A DNA stretch of 46,700 nucleotides from Faucicola sp041855445 (lineage in GTDB: Bacteria; Pseudomonadota; Gammaproteobacteria; Pseudomonadales; Moraxellaceae). The notes under the pieces were generated by a model. The model was not told the DNA's origin. It saw only the letters and a list, made by a program, of their open reading frames with translations, and did no database searches. Shown here in pieces: positions 8,208-16,363 of the stretch. Every line of letters starts with the position of its first letter. Position 1 is the stretch's first letter. The DNA lies in NCBI GenBank assembly GCA_041855445.1, contig JBHAEG010000041.1:1-46700 (forward strand). Direction: 5' to 3'. The position numbers and the translations under genes are program-made.

Positions 8208-9761
8208 TTAACTGTTTTTTAAAGATTTACTTAACTGGTTAATGGTATCGTCTAACACCTGTAATCTTGCAGTTAATTTATCATTGGTCGCAACAATATG
8301 CCAAGAACATTCTTGCGTATTTGTTAAAGCCAACATATCGGACGCAGATTGAACATACTCCTGCCATTTTGCCCGATTTCGCCAATCTTCATCTGTGATT
8401 TTATAATTTTTACTAGGCGTTTCTTCTCGAACTTGAAAACGTTTTAATTGTTCATCTTTACTGATTGCTAACCAAAACTTTAAAATAATAGCACCACTTT
8501 GTACTAAATCTTTTTCAAAACGATTAATTTCATCATAAGCTCGTTGCCATTCAGCATCTGTTGCAAAACCTTCAACACGCTCAACCAATACCCGACCATA
8601 CCAACTACGGTCAAAAATCGCAATTTTGCTATGATGTGGATATTTTTGTACTTTTTTATCAGTCGCTTTTAGCAAAAATGTCATGTTTGCCATTTTGTCT
8701 TCGGGTAAACGTGTCCAAAATCGCCACAAATAAGGATATTGTTTTTCATAATCTAATGGTGCAGAAATGCAATGTATGTCGTATTCTCGAGGGTCAAGCG
8801 ATTTAATAATTCGTTTAATCGCACCGCCTTTACCTGCTGCGTCCATACCCTCAAATACAAAAATAACATGTCGTTGTCCACGCTCACGCAACAGTTGAGA
8901 TAGTATGACTTGTTTTTGTTTTAATTCAGCTTTATAGTCAGATTTTTTAATTTTTTTATCATCGAAAGCTTGTAACTGTTTTGGAACTGGGTGCTGATGA
9001 AATGGCGTAAGTTTTTTACTTGGGTCACTAATTATTTGATGGCTAGCATCGGGATTAACTGCCTGTTGTAAAGTGTTTAATACAATATTTGCAAAAGTAA
9101 TATTGGCTTGATTTTCATCATTACCATTGATTTTATACCAATTTTTTTGTTGAGATAATAGCTGTTCACTTAACATTTGAAAAGCTTTGACATGCGATTT
9201 TTTCCGCCAATCTAAATAATACAATTGTTCTGGGTCTGGCACATCATCACTGAGCCGATTTAATAATATTTTTTTATCAACATGAAACCAACATTTCACA
9301 ATAATAATGCCATTGTGATACAAATCTGTTTCAAATTCTTCAATATCTTCAAGCATTTGATTGAGTTTTTGTCGATTTAACGTTTCGCCACTGTCAAATA
9401 CATAACGAAATAAATCAGCATACCAATTACCAAAATACACCGCTATTTCACCCTGTCTAGGCATTTGTTTACTATGACGTTGCCAAATTGGTTGATAATG
9501 GCTAGGATGTTGCCCCATTGTTGCATGTACTTTTAATAAGCGAGGGTCTAACCATTCCCTTAGCTGAGTCACTGCTTCCCCTTTACCTGAATTTTCCATG
9601 CCATTTACTAACACTAAAATACCTTTAGCTTGATAATCTTGACGCATTTTACGCAAAAGATGTTGATTATTAATTAATTGATAATGTAGTTCATCTTTAT
9701 CTTGTACTAAATGGTTAATTTTGAAATGGGGTGTTGTTGTTGGTTTTTGAGATTTTGCCAT
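8208..9761 (-). CDS. pap: Polyphosphate:AMP phosphotransferase (two-domain PPK2)
   Basis: This class of PPK2 moves phosphate from polyphosphate to AMP, giving ADP; the activity was characterised in Acinetobacter johnsonii. The 517-aa protein holds two PPK2 domains. Domain 1 (about 20-240) has a Walker A NGMENSGKGEAV but reads FGNWYADLF where the second lid motif is expected. Domain 2 (about 275-510) has the full set: EGMDAAGKGGAIK and FDRSWYGRVLVERVEGF. Domain 1 is therefore probably structural or degenerate, as in other two-domain members. ATG 9761, with GGAT upstream, is preferred to an in-frame TTG at 9773. The fabR-like gene follows on the same strand. Confidence 0.92.
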   Translation of the reverse strand: MAKSQKPTTTPHFKINHLVQDKDELHYQLINNQHLLRKMRQDYQAKGILVLVNGMENSGKGEAVTQLREWLDPRLLKVHATMGQHPSHYQPIWQRHSKQMPRQGEIAVYFGNWYADLFRYVFDSGETLNRQKLNQMLEDIEEFETDLYHNGIIIVKCWFHVDKKILLNRLSDDVPDPEQLYYLDWRKKSHVKAFQMLSEQLLSQQKNWYKINGNDENQANITFANIVLNTLQQAVNPDASHQIISDPSKKLTPFHQHPVPKQLQAFDDKKIKKSDYKAELKQKQVILSQLLRERGQRHVIFVFEGMDAAGKGGAIKRIIKSLDPREYDIHCISAPLDYEKQYPYLWRFWTRLPEDKMANMTFLLKATDKKVQKYPHHSKIAIFDRSWYGRVLVERVEGFATDAEWQRAYDEINRFEKDLVQSGAIILKFWLAISKDEQLKRFQVREETPSKNYKITDEDWRNRAKWQEYVQSASDMLALTNTQECSWHIVATNDKLTARLQVLDDTINQLSKSLKNS

Positions 9762-9934
9762 AACAATATCCAAATTTCTGTTAAAAACTGATAGGTAACA
9801 GTGTAACAGAATTTACGCAATTTCGCTAAAATAAAAACGATGTTTACTAAAATTTAGCAGGATTTAACTTGTTTTTTATCTGCGATTACTTTAATGTAGC
9901 GTCAATTTTTTTGGTAATTTTTTATTGTGTTACT

Positions 9935-10633
9935 ATGAATGCTCTGACAAATTTAAAACAAGATTTATATAATTATTGGCAATTACCGCACCATCACAAT
10001 CCAGCCCTTGCCCAAAAACTAACTGAAGTACAAGTATGGCAACGAGCTAGAATTCATCGTACCCATGCCCAATTGTTACAACAGCCAAATCATCAGGCAA
10101 TGGCAAGATTTTTAATTGACCAATTATATGGCGGTGAACATTTTCAAACACTTGCAAAGCAACTTGAACGTATTGTGCCAAAAGCAGAAAAAGTACAGCG
10201 TTTTGCACCAGAAACTGCCCTAGAAACAGGGGTTTTAGGCATACAATCGGCAATTTTTGCCGTCAAGTTAGATTTACATTTAGCTCAATATTTGTTAGTC
10301 AATAATCTTACTGTTGATGAAACAACGATGATAACAGCATATCAAGCTGTCAATGAAAAAACTTTACGTTATCAACAAATGGCTGATTTAAAAGATGTTT
10401 GTTACCGAACGGATAAATATATTAAATCGTTTATGTTACAAAAAGCATTTGTGTTAGCAAAACCTTTGGCTTATAAATATAATTATCAACCATTATATGA
10501 TTTTATTGCAGAAGGTTTTTCTGCGATGAAGCCAATCAAAAGCATCGGTGCATTTATTGAGCCGTTTTGTCAAAAAGAAATCACCATTATTGACAACCTT
10601 CATACAGGCAAAGACCAGCCTTTTATAGTATGA
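9935..10633 (+). CDS. FFLEELY-motif-like conserved protein
   Basis: This 232-aa soluble protein of unknown function is helical, with no signal peptide. It contains ARFLIDQLYGGEHF near residue 57, corresponding to the motif after which 'FFLEELY motif' proteins of gammaproteobacteria are named. Further apparently conserved stretches are LAKQLERIVPKAEKV and CYRTDKYIKSFMLQKAF. I know such proteins from Acinetobacter-type genomes but no experimental function. ATG 9935 is chosen because the longer frame from 9869 would add a hydrophobic 22-residue stretch translated from the promoter region. It is 32 bp upstream of ubiE and may be cotranscribed with it. Confidence 0.85.
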   Translation: MNALTNLKQDLYNYWQLPHHHNPALAQKLTEVQVWQRARIHRTHAQLLQQPNHQAMARFLIDQLYGGEHFQTLAKQLERIVPKAEKVQRFAPETALETGVLGIQSAIFAVKLDLHLAQYLLVNNLTVDETTMITAYQAVNEKTLRYQQMADLKDVCYRTDKYIKSFMLQKAFVLAKPLAYKYNYQPLYDFIAEGFSAMKPIKSIGAFIEPFCQKEITIIDNLHTGKDQPFIV

Positions 10634-10665
10634 TAATGTAAACTTTACCCAATTTAGGATTTTTT

Positions 10666-11499
10666 ATGACCGAACCACACAAACCACAAGATATTTCCAA
10701 CAATATTTCAGATAATCAATCTGCTATCGCTAATCCGCACACGCCAGAAACTGATGGTAATGAAGATACCCATTTTGGCTATCAAACTGTTAAAAAATCC
10801 GAAAAGCAAGAAAAAGTTGCCCAAGTATTTAATTCTGTTGCAAAAAAATATGACTTAATGAATGACTTGATGTCTTTTGGCATTCATCGTCTTTGGAAAC
10901 GTTATACCGTATCTTTAACAGGTGTGCGTACTGGACAGCAGGTATTAGATATTGCAGGTGGAACAGGTGATTTAGCTAAAGCGTTTAGTAAAATTGTTGG
11001 GAAATCTGGTCATGTAGTATTATCAGACATTAATCAAGCCATGCTGGAAGTTGGACGTGAACGTTTATTAAATGCTGGCTGTAACAATGTTGATTTTATT
11101 CTTGCCAATGCCGAAACGCTTGAGCCATTTGCCGATGAAAGTTTTGATTTAGTAACGATTAGCTTTGGTTTACGCAATGTGACAGACAAAGAAAAAGCGT
11201 TACGCTCTATGTATCGTGTCTTAAAAAAAGGTGGACGTTTAGTTGTATTAGAATTTTCTAAACCAATTTTTAAACCGTTATCAAAAGCCTATGATATTTA
11301 TTCATTTACTGCCTTACCACTCATGGGAAAAATCGTTGCAAATGATAGTGATAGCTACCAATATTTAGCTGAATCTATTCGTATGCACCCTGACCAACAA
11401 ACCTTAAAAAGCATGATGGAAGAAGCAGGATTTGTTAATTGTGACTATCATAATATGACAGGTGGTATTGTTGCTATTCATCGTGGATTTAAACACTAG
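10666..11499 (+). CDS. ubiE: Ubiquinone/menaquinone C-methyltransferase UbiE
   Basis: UbiE performs the SAM-dependent C-methylation of demethylmenaquinol and of the benzoquinol intermediate in ubiquinone synthesis. The 277-aa protein has the UbiE/COQ5 signatures YDLMNDLMSFGIHRLWKR (residues about 62-79), SAM-binding VLDIAGGTGDLA (93-104), LVTISFGLRNVTDKEKAL, and GRLVVLEFSKP. It is about 26 residues longer than E. coli UbiE because of a polar Asn/Ser/Thr-rich N-terminal extension. The start is supported by AGGA before ATG. The ubiB/ubiJ partners are not adjacent. It is followed 12 bp later by the EndoV-like gene. Confidence 0.97.
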   Translation: MTEPHKPQDISNNISDNQSAIANPHTPETDGNEDTHFGYQTVKKSEKQEKVAQVFNSVAKKYDLMNDLMSFGIHRLWKRYTVSLTGVRTGQQVLDIAGGTGDLAKAFSKIVGKSGHVVLSDINQAMLEVGRERLLNAGCNNVDFILANAETLEPFADESFDLVTISFGLRNVTDKEKALRSMYRVLKKGGRLVVLEFSKPIFKPLSKAYDIYSFTALPLMGKIVANDSDSYQYLAESIRMHPDQQTLKSMMEEAGFVNCDYHNMTGGIVAIHRGFKH

Positions 11500-11511
11500 T
11501 CCATCAATCTG

Positions 11512-12012
11512 ATGATTTTGGCTGTTGATGTAGGCTATCAAGAAAACACTGCCCTTGCTATTGGGGTAGTGTTCGATAACTGGCAAAGTTCGACTCCTAA
11601 AAAAATCTATCAAAAACAAATTGATAATATTGCTTCATATCAATCTGGCAATTTTTATCAGCGAGAATTACCTTGTATTTTGGCATTATTAGCAGACGTG
11701 TCAGAAAAGATAGATGTCATTGTTATTGACGGTTATGTTAAATTAGGCGAACAACAAAGTGCAGGACTTGGGCAACATCTATGGCAGACATTACCTATAA
11801 AAATACCCATTATTGGCGTAGCAAAAAGTTATTTTCAAGGTACGCCATTTGATTGCCAAATTTTTCGAGGCAATAGCAAAAAAGCATTGTTTATCACTAG
11901 TATAGATATACCACTGCTTGAGGCAAAACAAGCCATTTTATCAATGTTTGGGGAGCATCGTATACCTTATTTATTAAAACTAGCTGACCAATATAGCAAA
12001 AAATTTTCATAA
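11512..12012 (+). CDS. Divergent endonuclease V (Nfi)-like protein
   Basis: Endonuclease V cuts next to deoxyinosine in DNA or inosine in RNA. This 166-aa homologue is shorter than typical bacterial Nfi (about 220-230). It keeps the family skeleton: DVGY (Asp6, for the first metal-binding Asp), YQSGNFYQRELP (Tyr43, Glu52), VIDGYV (Asp73), QSAGLGQHL and IGVAKSYFQG (Lys105). The normal DGHGxAHPR stretch is replaced by DGYVKLGEQ, so the active-site His is Gly79 here. The N-terminal 30-40 residues of standard Nfi are absent. It may be a reduced active enzyme, one with altered substrate, or a binding protein. It is probably cotranscribed with ubiE (12-bp gap) but has a weak Shine-Dalgarno. Confidence 0.8.
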   Translation: MILAVDVGYQENTALAIGVVFDNWQSSTPKKIYQKQIDNIASYQSGNFYQRELPCILALLADVSEKIDVIVIDGYVKLGEQQSAGLGQHLWQTLPIKIPIIGVAKSYFQGTPFDCQIFRGNSKKALFITSIDIPLLEAKQAILSMFGEHRIPYLLKLADQYSKKFS

Positions 12013-12182
12013 TTTAACTTGTCATTTCTTACTATATTTTCATTTAATAATAATAAAAACTAAATATATATTTACAAATCTTTGAAAATTTTATTTATTT
12101 TTATAAAAAGCAACTTCATTAGAAGATAGAGTTTTTTTAAAGAAAAAATTAAACCATTTATAATATAAATGATAATGAAAGA

Positions 12183-12211
12183 TTGCCGATATGTTACTAT
12201 CATGTTATGAT
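12183..12211 (+). promoter_or_regulatory. Candidate sigma70 promoter of the DUF805 gene
   Basis: TTGCCG (12183-12188), a 17-bp spacer and TATGAT (12206-12211) lie 40 bp before the ATG at 12252. The spacing and -10 match the consensus well. The rest of 12013-12182 is AT-rich with no feature I can name. Confidence 0.55.
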
Positions 12212-12251
12212 AAAGTTATATTATATAGAAAAAGCAAATAAAGGGTGAATT

Positions 12252-13304
12252 ATGAAAGGTCAAGTGTTGAAGTTTAATTTTCAAGAAAGTCAGGGTATGA
12301 TTGTTGGCGAGAATGGTCAGCAATACATATTTTTTGCCAGTCAATGGCAAAGCAACACGATGCCTACGCAAGGTGATATTGTTGAATTTACGGTGGATAC
12401 TTTAGATAATCTCATCAGTGTTCAGGTGCAACCCCCATTAAATACGCAATCACAAAATTCATTAAACAATCAATCTAGTTTTAATAATCAATCACAAAAC
12501 CCAATGGGTAATCCTAACGATTTTGCCTATCAACAACAAAATCAATTTAATAATCAACCCGATTTTAATCATCAGCCACAAAACCCAATGGGTAATCCTA
12601 ACGATTTTGCCTATCAACAACAAAATCAATTTAACAATCAACCCGATTTTAATCATCAACCACAAAACCCAATGGGTAATCCTAACGATTTTGCCTATCA
12701 ACAGCAAAATCAATTTAACAATCAACCCGATTTTAATCATCAGCCACAAAATCCAATGGGTAATCCTAACGATTTTGCCTATCAACAACAAAATCAGTTT
12801 AATAATCCAAATATGTATCAAAATCAAAATAATTTTGGCGGACAAAACTTTATTAATAATCCAAACAATTTTAATACGGCCAATCCTTATCAAGCTCCAA
12901 TGCAACCCATGGTTATCAATACCCCACAAGTTTTATTAGAGCAAAACTATAATACAATGGATTGGATAAAAAAATGTTTGCAAAATTATACGAGTTTTAA
13001 AGGTCGGGCAAGACGTAAAGAATATTGGTGGTTTTATTTATTTACGTTGATTGTTTATATTGTTACTAGCACTATGGACGCGATGGCTGGTACAGAGTAT
13101 TTATTTACAGGGTTGGCAAGTTTGGCATTATTTTTACCAACATTAGCCGTCACTGTTAGACGATTACACGACATTGGTCGCTCTGGTTGGTGGATATTTA
13201 TTAGTATCATACCGCTAATAGGTGTATTTATTTTAATTTTCTGGTTAGCAACAAATACCCAACCACTTCAAAATCAGTGGGGAAATCCAGCCAAACCAAT
13301 TTAA
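12252..13304 (+). CDS. DUF805 membrane protein with OB-like N-terminus and 28-aa tandem repeats
   Basis: This 350-aa protein has three parts. Residues 1-60 (MKGQVLKFNFQESQGMIVGE... PTQGDIVEF) resemble a cold-shock/OB-type small beta domain as seen at the start of some Acinetobacter DUF805 proteins. Residues 82-185 are four tandem copies (last partial) of a 28-aa unit beginning QNPMGNPNDFAYQQQNQF, very rich in Asn and Gln. Residues about 236-350 are a DUF805 domain with FKGRARRKEYWWFYLF, several hydrophobic helices and VRRLHDIGRSGWWIF. DUF805 has no established biochemical role. The linker would be a long disordered tether between a cytosolic nucleic-acid-binding-like fold and the inner membrane. 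The neighbouring scpB gene is convergent. Confidence 0.85.
   Translation: MKGQVLKFNFQESQGMIVGENGQQYIFFASQWQSNTMPTQGDIVEFTVDTLDNLISVQVQPPLNTQSQNSLNNQSSFNNQSQNPMGNPNDFAYQQQNQFNNQPDFNHQPQNPMGNPNDFAYQQQNQFNNQPDFNHQPQNPMGNPNDFAYQQQNQFNNQPDFNHQPQNPMGNPNDFAYQQQNQFNNPNMYQNQNNFGGQNFINNPNNFNTANPYQAPMQPMVINTPQVLLEQNYNTMDWIKKCLQNYTSFKGRARRKEYWWFYLFTLIVYIVTSTMDAMAGTEYLFTGLASLALFLPTLAVTVRRLHDIGRSGWWIFISIIPLIGVFILIFWLATNTQPLQNQWGNPAKPI
12495..12806 (+). repeat. 84-bp direct tandem repeat, 3.7 copies, in frame
   Basis: Copies start at 12495, 12579, 12663 and 12747; the last matches for about 60 bp. The copies are nearly identical in DNA, differing at only a few mostly silent positions such as CAA/CAG and AAT/AAC. 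The 84-bp period is divisible by three, so gain or loss of copies keeps the DUF805 gene in frame. Such uniformity suggests recent expansion or ongoing homogenisation. Confidence 0.95.
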
Positions 13305-13313
13305 TAATAAGCA

Positions 13314-13853
13314 TTATTGGGTTGCCAAGTTATCAATTGAGGGTAACTCTGGCAACTCTTGTAAGCTCGTTAATCCAAACGCATCTAAAAAAATCGGGGT
13401 GGTGTGTAATAAGGCGGGGCGACCCAAAGTTTCTTTAAAGCCTCGCTCCTCTATCCAACCTTTATCAAATAACTGTCGCAAAATATTACTCGATACCGAA
13501 ACGCCTCGCACTTGTTCAATATCCGCACGAGTAACAGGTTGTTTATAAGCAATAATACTTAATGTTTCTAATAATGCTTGACTTAAATGCTCTTGACGCT
13601 GTGGGAAAACTTGCTGAATAAGTGGACTAAATTCATTTGCGATTTGTAATCGATACCCACTCGCCGTTTTAAATAACATTAATGCTCCATGTGATAATCG
13701 TTGTTGTAAGGCTAAAAATGCCATTTCCAAATCATTGGCAGAAATGCCCAACCATTGACGCAATTGTTTATTAGTGACAGGTGTTTCTGAGGCATGCAAA
13801 ATTGCCTCAATTTGTCGGCTAAGATATTGATGATGCTGTGAAAAATTATTCAT
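13314..13853 (-). CDS. scpB: Chromosome segregation/condensation protein ScpB
   Basis: ScpB dimers with ScpA form the kleisin complex that works with SMC in chromosome condensation. The 179-aa protein has the tandem winged-helix pattern: IEAILHASETPVTNKQLRQWLG near residue 16, and LLETLSIIAYKQPVTRADIEQVRGV (about 93-117), the ScpB hallmark, followed by GRPALLHTT. Its start overlaps the scpA end by 8 bp, so the two are coupled. Moraxellaceae-type ScpAB with SMC is an alternative to MukBEF. No smc gene is in the window. Confidence 0.97.
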   Translation of the reverse strand: MNNFSQHHQYLSRQIEAILHASETPVTNKQLRQWLGISANDLEMAFLALQQRLSHGALMLFKTASGYRLQIANEFSPLIQQVFPQRQEHLSQALLETLSIIAYKQPVTRADIEQVRGVSVSSNILRQLFDKGWIEERGFKETLGRPALLHTTPIFLDAFGLTSLQELPELPSIDNLATQ

Positions 13854-14652
13854 AATTACGCCATATTAATATCATTGTATCTGAACTCAATATACCTTCA
13901 GCATGATTAGAAACGTTGCTAATAGATTGAAATTCCAATAATCGTTGTTTTGCCAGTTCTAACACTGCCACAAAACTTACAATCACCCCTAATCGACCTT
14001 GCGACTTATCCAAAATATCCATAAAACTACTTTTACCTTGACTGGATAAAATTTGACTAATGGTTGCTATTCGTTCAGATAAAGGCACCATGTCTGCTTT
14101 CACCATGTGCATTTGATAGTTTGGTTTGATTTGCATTTTAATTAAACTATCAATTAACAGTTTGGCAGGATATGGCGGTAGATGTTTTGCCATGACTTGA
14201 GCGTCTGGTAAACTTGCCATGGCTAAAAATACATCTCTTTCCAGACGAATTAAACTATCTAAACGCTGGCTGACGGCTTTAATCTGAGCATATTGTTCTA
14301 AACGCTCAATAAGTTGTTTTGTTGGTGTTTTTTCGTCATGTGGTTGCTCTGGGTTTGGTAGTAATAATTCACTTTTAATCGCAATTAATGTTGATGCCAT
14401 TAATAAATAATCGCCTGCTAATTCAAAATGTTCTGTATCTAAATCATTGATATAAATTAGATATTGCTCCGTAATTGGCAAAATAGCAGTAGTGGTGATG
14501 TCAAAATTATTTTTTTTTACCAAATATAATAAAAAATCTAATGGCCCTTCAAATTGTTCTAACCAAATGGCAAATGCCTCTGGTGGAATATATAAATCAT
14601 CAGGCAATGATAAAACAGGTGTTTGATATAGACGAATTGCAAGATTAGCCAT
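13846..14652 (-). CDS. scpA: Chromosome segregation/condensation protein ScpA
   Basis: ScpA is the kleisin bridging SMC heads. The 268-aa protein shows the ScpA signature LEQFEGPLDFLLYLVKKNNFDI (around residues 30-52), ITEQYLIYI and DYLLMASTLIAIKSELLLP (near 78-96), and a C-terminal winged-helix region. ATG 14652 is preferred over a longer frame from 14712, since the extra 20 residues lie inside the methyltransferase gene and the TAATG junction gives a 1-bp overlap, typical of coupling. It is translated in the order trpS, methyltransferase, scpA, scpB. Confidence 0.96.
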   Translation of the reverse strand: MANLAIRLYQTPVLSLPDDLYIPPEAFAIWLEQFEGPLDFLLYLVKKNNFDITTTAILPITEQYLIYINDLDTEHFELAGDYLLMASTLIAIKSELLLPNPEQPHDEKTPTKQLIERLEQYAQIKAVSQRLDSLIRLERDVFLAMASLPDAQVMAKHLPPYPAKLLIDSLIKMQIKPNYQMHMVKADMVPLSERIATISQILSSQGKSSFMDILDKSQGRLGVIVSFVAVLELAKQRLLEFQSISNVSNHAEGILSSDTMILIWRNYE

Positions 14653-15248
14653 TATGAATGAGCCTGTTTTACTGCCAAAAATAATCCCGCTCCAATTGGT
14701 AACGTTGTGCATAAATAACGGCTATCTTGCTTAAACACGGATAAAAAATCTGCAACTTCATTTGCATGTGAAATAACATTATCCACAATTAACACGCTAC
14801 CAATTGTTAAAACCTTATGTAAATCATCGACATAATCTAAATAAAATTGCCTTTCGGCATCTAAAAAAATTATATCGAACATTATCTGGCTATCACGCAA
14901 GAAATCTTTAGCGTCCATTGCATACAACTGCACAATGGATAATAAACCAACATTCTCTAAATGTTGTTGTGCTGTTTCTATACGTTGATGGTCAATATCT
15001 ATCGATATTAACTGAGCTGTTGGGTTATTTCTTAATCCATAAGCAAACCATAATGTAGAATAACCCGTTGATGTACCAATTTCTAAAATTTCATTGGCTT
15101 TTGTCGCAATGACCAAACTCGCCAAAAATTGAGCGGATTGTGGCTCAAGATGGCGATATTGTAATAATCTATTAGATTGTGTTTGGTCAAAAGCTTTATC
15201 TATATTATATAATTTTTGACAATAAGTAAAAAAATCATGTTTCATCAT
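14652..15248 (-). CDS. Class I SAM-dependent O-methyltransferase
   Basis: This 198-aa enzyme belongs to the O-methyltransferase family 3 group (caffeoyl-CoA/catechol-type fold). It has the SAM motif ILEIGTSTGYSTLWFA (about 53-68), an acidic ribose-binding strand SIDIDHQR, the metal/catalytic strand DIIFLDAERQFYLDY, and VLIVDNVISHANEVAD, where Asp-Asn are family metal ligands. The substrate cannot be deduced. It overlaps trpS and scpA by one base on either side, so it is embedded in that operon. Two ATG codons in tandem (15248 and 15245) make the exact first residue uncertain by one. Confidence 0.92.
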   Translation of the reverse strand: MMKHDFFTYCQKLYNIDKAFDQTQSNRLLQYRHLEPQSAQFLASLVIATKANEILEIGTSTGYSTLWFAYGLRNNPTAQLISIDIDHQRIETAQQHLENVGLLSIVQLYAMDAKDFLRDSQIMFDIIFLDAERQFYLDYVDDLHKVLTIGSVLIVDNVISHANEVADFLSVFKQDSRYLCTTLPIGAGLFLAVKQAHS

Positions 15249-16303
15249 TATTTATTTTTTAATTTCGCCAACGGCTTAATACCAATGGCTTTTCTTACCT
15301 TTTCCATACGTTTACGACTTTCACGGCGAGCTTTCTCTGCTCCCATTTGTAAAATTTCTTCTAGTTCTTTTGGATTTGCCATTAAATGTTGATAACGTTG
15401 GCGAAATGGGGCAATTTCATTATTAATCTTTTCAAACAAAATTTCTTTTGCTTCACCCCAGCCAATTCCTTGTAAATAACGCTGTTTTAAAACTTGTTGT
15501 TCTTCAGCGGTGGCAAATGCTTTATAAATTTCAAAAATTGTTGAGCTATCAGGGTCTTTGGGTTCTTCTGGTAGTTGAGAATTTGTGACAATTCGCATAA
15601 TTGCTTTTTTTAGTGCCTTTTCACCATCAATTTGCGGATTGTCCCCAAATAATGGGATAGTATTGCCATAACTTTTGCTCATTTTACGACCATCTAGCCC
15701 TGTTAAAAGTGGCACATTATCATCAACCATTGCCTCTGGCAATATAAACAATGGTTTATCTTGTTCACAATAACGAAAGTTAAATGTACCTGCGATATCT
15801 CGTGCCATCTCTATATGTTGAATTTGGTCACGTCCAACAGGGACATGGGTGGCATTAAACATTAAAATATCTGCCGCCATGAGTACAGGATAACTAAATA
15901 ACCCCATGCTAATTCCATAATCTGGGTCAGTATCGGGCTGTGATTGATTAATATCAACTTGAGCTTTATAGGCATGAGCTCGGTTCATTAACCCTTTGGC
16001 ACAGTTACAATTAAATATCCATGCCAATTCGGGAATTTCCATAATATCTGATTGACGATAAAAAACGACACGTTCTGGGTCAAGACCACAGGCAAGCCAT
16101 GTCGCCGCGATAGCTTTCGTTGAAGCATGAATTTGCTCAGGGTCAAAACATTTGATAATGCCATGATAATCCGCCAAAAAGAAAAAGGCATCATCGTCAT
16201 TATTTTTGGTTGATTGAATTGCTGGGCGAATTGCTCCAACATAATTACCAAGATGTGGAATACCTGTTGTCGTGATACCCGTTAAAATGCGTTTTTTAGT
16301 CAT
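15248..16303 (-). CDS. trpS: Tryptophanyl-tRNA synthetase
   Basis: TrpS charges tRNA-Trp in the cytoplasm. The 351-aa class I enzyme has the HIGH-like motif GIPHLGNYVGAI (residues about 14-25) and KMSKS within GRKMSKSYGN (near 200), plus the TrpRS-type VGRDQIQHIEMARDIA. ATG 16303 (GAG 8 bp upstream) is preferred to an in-frame TTG at 16315. The methyltransferase start overlaps its stop by one base. The acyltransferase gene lies 60 bp upstream on the same strand, so it may head its own unit or extend the uup-lpxL unit. Confidence 0.97.
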   Translation of the reverse strand: MTKKRILTGITTTGIPHLGNYVGAIRPAIQSTKNNDDDAFFFLADYHGIIKCFDPEQIHASTKAIAATWLACGLDPERVVFYRQSDIMEIPELAWIFNCNCAKGLMNRAHAYKAQVDINQSQPDTDPDYGISMGLFSYPVLMAADILMFNATHVPVGRDQIQHIEMARDIAGTFNFRYCEQDKPLFILPEAMVDDNVPLLTGLDGRKMSKSYGNTIPLFGDNPQIDGEKALKKAIMRIVTNSQLPEEPKDPDSSTIFEIYKAFATAEEQQVLKQRYLQGIGWGEAKEILFEKINNEIAPFRQRYQHLMANPKELEEILQMGAEKARRESRKRMEKVRKAIGIKPLAKLKNK

Positions 16304-16363
16304 AAGAAAACTCAAAATTTAATTGCTAAATTGATGATTTATCTTGGTTAAGTATAACAAAAA

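Noticed and set aside
10047..10253. Small hydrophobic minus-strand ORF within the FFLEELY-like gene
   Set aside because: Antisense shadow without Shine-Dalgarno; the plus-strand gene has clear conserved stretches.
12495..12806. CRISPR array
   Set aside because: The 84-bp units are tandem with no unique spacers and encode protein.
12492..12939. Additional long open frames on both strands across the DUF805 repeats
   Set aside because: They arise because the 84-bp repeat length is a multiple of three, so any stop-free frame repeats. They lack Shine-Dalgarno sequences and the plus-strand DUF805 frame explains the coding signal.
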